From Streptosporangiaceae bacterium (GTDB taxonomy: Bacteria > Actinomycetota > Actinomycetes > Streptosporangiales > Streptosporangiaceae), in contig JASHSO010000072.1 in NCBI GenBank assembly GCA_030038715.1, positions 1 to 8,549 on the forward strand: a stretch of DNA of 8,549 nt. Direction: 5' to 3'. How positions within the stretch are numbered: position 1 is the stretch's first letter; every line of letters starts with the position of its first letter. Below the pieces are notes generated by a model. That model was not told the origin of the DNA and made no database searches. It worked only from the letters and a program-made list of their open reading frames with translations. The translations under genes and the position numbers were made by a program. Below, one piece after another: positions 6,777-8,549 of this stretch.

Positions 6777-6790
6777 CAATCTCCTATAAC
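6763..6790 (+). promoter_or_regulatory. promoter-like sequence for the rightward MetE-like gene
   Basis: GTGACA (6763-6768; 5 of 6 match to TTGACA), a 16-nt spacer and TATAAC (6785-6790; 5 of 6 match to TATAAT). The -35 overlaps the right half of the palindrome at 6755-6770. The predicted start is near 6797, leaving a leader of about 360 nt before the MetE-like ATG. Confidence 0.5.
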
Positions 6791-7002
6791 TATTCGGCCG
6801 CATATGGGGATTATGACCGCTGCCTGCGGGACAGCCAGGGAAGTCCGCGGCCGCACTTGCTCGGTCTTACGGCAAGGCGGCGCTGCTGGGCGACACGAGG
6901 ACTGGCATTGCGTACGTCTGCAGCTGGCAGGACGAGCCTGCCAGGGCGATCGTCCGCACGGCATCAGCACGGGCCAGCGGGCAGCGTGGATTGTCAACTA
7001 TC
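6771..7002. repeat. two-copy direct repeat TGTCAAC[A/T]ATC
   Basis: TGTCAACAATC at 6771-6781 and TGTCAACTATC at 6992-7002 match at 10 of 11 positions, 221 bp apart. The first copy contains the leftward -35 (TTGACA on the minus strand). The second has no good -10 at the right distance in that direction. They may be paired binding sites, or chance in AT-richer patches. Confidence 0.4.
6924..6944. other. strong hairpin in divergent region
   Basis: CTGGCAGG-ACGAG-CCTGCCAG is a perfect 8-bp stem with a 5-nt loop. It falls in the predicted leader of the MetE-like gene, about 210 nt before its start codon. No T-run follows on either strand. It could be an attenuator stem, an RNA-stabilising hairpin, a terminator lacking a U-tract, or a protein-binding dyad. 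Confidence 0.55.
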
Positions 7003-7154
7003 GGGTACGGTTCAGCGACACCCCAGCTCCGGATGGCCAGGTAGGACCGCCACGCGGCTGGCCGCTGCGCCACCTAGCGTGCGAGGCTCATTCTCGCGAA
7101 AGCTGATCGTCGCCGACGGAGATTCCGACGGAAGCGGGCTAAAAGGAGGCGGCC

Positions 7155-8213
7155 ATGGCGCCGCGAGTTACCAGTGAATTGCTACTCGTAGGGAGCCTGC
7201 CAGCCGACTCGACGGAGGTGGCGCTGCGCAGCGGCGGCGAGCTGTTCGGCGACCTTGTCTTCGCGCTGCCAGACGGCGAGACCGGTCCACGTGTGGCATG
7301 GGTGGGGTATGAGCGGGAGCGGCTGGTCCGCCCGAACCACGATGTCGACACCGTCAAGCAGACCGATTCTCCGACCGGCATCCCGCGGCACGCCTACGAG
7401 ACCCCGGTATTCAAGATCCGCTCCGGGGTCAGCGAACTGTACTGGGATACCTGGCCGCGCATCGACGACGCGATCGCCTCTTACGCTACGTTCCGCGGTC
7501 TGCGAAGCGAGGGCGTCATCCCGGCCGGGACGAGATTCCAGGTGGGCCTGCCGTTCCCGGCCAGTGCACTGAACGGATTCAAGGCCGACTTCGCTTGCGA
7601 CTATCCGCTAGCCGAGCGCGCCTTCGAAGACCTCGTGGCCCGGGAGCTGCTGCGGCTCGCCGCCGCGATCCCGCCGGGGGACCTCGCGATCCAGTGGGAC
7701 GTCTGCTACGAGGTGCTCGACCTCGAGGGCGTGCTTGCCTGGACGGCGCCGGGTGCCTGGGAGCGATTCACCGGGCCCGTGGGCCGGCTGACCCGGCTCA
7801 TACCCGAGGAGGTCCTGGTCGGCTATCACCTGTGCTATGGCACGTTCCCCCAGTGGCCGATGTACGAGGCGCGTGACATGGGCCTGCTGGTGCGGATGGC
7901 GAATTACGCTGTCGCGAACTCCGGCCGGATCGTGGACTGGCTGCACTTGGCCGGCCCCACCTACCTGCGCAGTGAGGATGAGCGGTTCTTCGCGCCGCTG
8001 GCCGAGCTTGCGCCTGACGGCGCCCGCGTCTATCTCGGCATCGTGCTGCCCGTCGACGGCGAGCCCGGACTGCGGCGGCGCAAAGCGACGGCGTCGCGCT
8101 ACCTCACCGACTTCGGCGTGGCCATGTACTGCGGCTTCGGCCGCCAGCAAGGCGCCGACCCGGCCGAGACGATGCGCGAGCACGCGAGGGTCGTGCGAGC
8201 GGCCGTCGGCTGA
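7155..8213 (+). CDS. MetE/UROD-like fold protein, cobalamin-independent methionine synthase C-domain relative
   Basis: A 352-residue cytoplasmic protein resembling the zinc-binding C-terminal barrel of methionine synthase MetE, without the MetE N-terminal half. Marks: N-terminal LLVGSLP (10-16), the strand AIQWDVCYEV (178-187) at the place of MetE's IQxDEP, HLCYGTF with candidate zinc ligands His225 and Cys227 (HxC), DWLHLAGP (261-268), and MYCGFGR with candidate third ligand Cys326 followed by Gly. MetE relatives activate a thiol on zinc for alkyl transfer; epoxyalkane:coenzyme M transferase belongs to the same superfamily. The acceptor here is unknown, and the length makes true methionine synthesis unlikely. 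ATG 7155 follows AGGAGG by 5 nt. It is divergent from the ABC/UGSC operon and shares its operator candidate. Confidence 0.87.
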   Translation: MAPRVTSELLLVGSLPADSTEVALRSGGELFGDLVFALPDGETGPRVAWVGYERERLVRPNHDVDTVKQTDSPTGIPRHAYETPVFKIRSGVSELYWDTWPRIDDAIASYATFRGLRSEGVIPAGTRFQVGLPFPASALNGFKADFACDYPLAERAFEDLVARELLRLAAAIPPGDLAIQWDVCYEVLDLEGVLAWTAPGAWERFTGPVGRLTRLIPEEVLVGYHLCYGTFPQWPMYEARDMGLLVRMANYAVANSGRIVDWLHLAGPTYLRSEDERFFAPLAELAPDGARVYLGIVLPVDGEPGLRRRKATASRYLTDFGVAMYCGFGRQQGADPAETMREHARVVRAAVG

Positions 8214-8229
8214 GCGGCGTGCCGCCGCT
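8213..8229 (+). terminator. small hairpin at the end of the MetE-like gene
   Basis: AGCGGC-GTGCC-GCCGCT is a 6-bp stem with a 5-nt loop, starting on the last base of the stop codon. There is no T-run. It could serve as a weak terminator, but GC-rich stems of this size arise easily by chance here. Confidence 0.3.
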
Positions 8230-8549
8230 GTCAACTCGGGCGCGTCCTCGGGGCAGACTCCCGTTCTTATCGATCGGCGCCGTCTCGAGCATCGATGGGT
8301 TGCGCTCAGGTGTTGGCGCATTCACGACGCCCGCGGCGTTCTACGAGTACTGGCGCAAGTTCCCGTTCAAGGTGAGCCCACAGGTACAGACACAGCTACA
8401 GCGCCGCCGCCCAGGATGAGCTGTCCAGGCTGCGCGAACTTCGTGCGTCCGGAGCCTTTGACCGGGGTCCACCCTGCACTTCCAGGCTGCCCAAGCCCGA
8501 GGCTCGGGCAGCCGCGTCAGCCTCGCATGTCCACGGCGTTGACGCGAGA
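8214..8549. other. right-end region without a convincing complete gene
   Basis: No complete gene with start and ribosome binding site is seen. A rightward stretch encodes coding-like peptide in two different frames: FYEYWRKFPFKVS around 8338-8376, with uniformly G/C third positions, then DELSRLRELRASGAFD around 8415-8462. This suggests a decayed or frameshifted gene. On the minus strand, the frame entering from the right edge ends in RVNAVDMRG then TGA at 8519-8517, just before a strong hairpin. This could be the last codons of a leftward gene outside the window. Confidence 0.4.
8485..8513 (-). terminator. long hairpin, probable terminator of a leftward gene entering from the right
   Basis: GGCTGCCC pairs with GGGCAGCC, then after one A-C mismatch AGCC pairs with GGCT around a CGA loop. 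The result is a nearly perfect 13-position stem with a 3-nt loop. On the minus strand it begins 3 nt after a TGA (8519-8517). No T-run follows, which is common for actinobacterial terminators. It is symmetrical, so it could also stop rightward transcription from the MetE-like gene. Confidence 0.5.

Larger units (their letters stand above)
6462..7154. promoter_or_regulatory. divergent intergenic region between ABC/UGSC operon and MetE-like gene
   Basis: About 690 bp with no convincing gene. It contains two outward-facing promoter-like sequences at 6747-6790 sharing a palindrome, a strong hairpin at 6924-6944, a near-identical 11-nt direct repeat (6771 and 6992), and two copies of CCGACGGA (7113, 7125) shortly before the MetE-like ribosome binding site. 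If the promoters are used, the leaders are long: about 280 nt to the binding protein and about 360 nt to the MetE-like gene. A small hairpin, GCCGC-GAA-GCGGC, lies at 6578-6590 in the leftward leader. Open frames in this region lack good starts and ribosome binding sites. Confidence 0.7.

Noticed and set aside
6817..7044. Open plus-strand frames in the divergent region, including one reading SYGKAALLG
   Set aside because: There is no start codon with a ribosome binding site, and the other frames are equally open. The short phrase looks enzyme-like but is too little to call a gene or pseudogene.
7113..7132. CCGACGGA direct repeat before the MetE-like gene
   Set aside because: Only two 8-nt copies 12 bp apart. 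Too short to interpret alone.

Overview
The window looks like an accessory catabolic/transport locus from a high-GC actinomycete. The evidence is GC-rich third codon positions, GTG as well as ATG starts, strong AGGAGG-type ribosome binding sites, a long-signal lipoprotein binding protein, and family signatures most familiar from Actinobacteria. No tRNA, rRNA, CRISPR array, transposase or insertion-sequence end was seen.

Layout. Six genes run leftward. In transcription order they are: a lipoprotein sugar-type substrate-binding protein (6461-5244), a two-domain RbsA/XylG-type ABC ATPase (5222-3480), an RbsC-type permease (3473-2424), a 139-bp gap with a perfect small dyad, a UGSC-family redox protein in its cysteine form (2284-1727), a conserved 'GWxDGLPVVP' protein (1730-705), and a short-chain dehydrogenase/reductase whose C-terminus is cut by the left window edge (702 or 708 to 1). 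The ABC genes are 6-21 bp apart. The last three genes are joined by 4-bp ATGA/GTGA overlaps or nearly so, so the whole run probably forms one transcription unit.

One divergent gene runs rightward (7155-8213). It encodes a MetE/UROD-fold protein with candidate zinc ligands HxC and a C-terminal Cys-Gly. The roughly 690-bp divergent region between it and the ABC genes holds two back-to-back promoter-like sequences, both overlapping the palindrome CTTGTC-N4-GACAAG. One repressor could therefore control both arms. No regulator gene lies in the window.

How the genes may work together (inference). The ABC system imports a small sugar-like or polar molecule. The MetE-like zinc protein could carry out alkyl or thiol transfer, the UGSC protein and its partner could provide thiol redox chemistry, and the SDR could oxidise or reduce an alcohol/ketone intermediate. 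The substrate is not deducible from the sequence. The main oddities are an apparent ATC start codon for the ATPase, the cysteine-form UGSC protein with its tightly coupled partner, and the shared divergent operator. The right end (8214-8549) has no convincing complete gene. It holds a possible decayed coding stretch and a strong hairpin that may end a leftward gene entering from the right.
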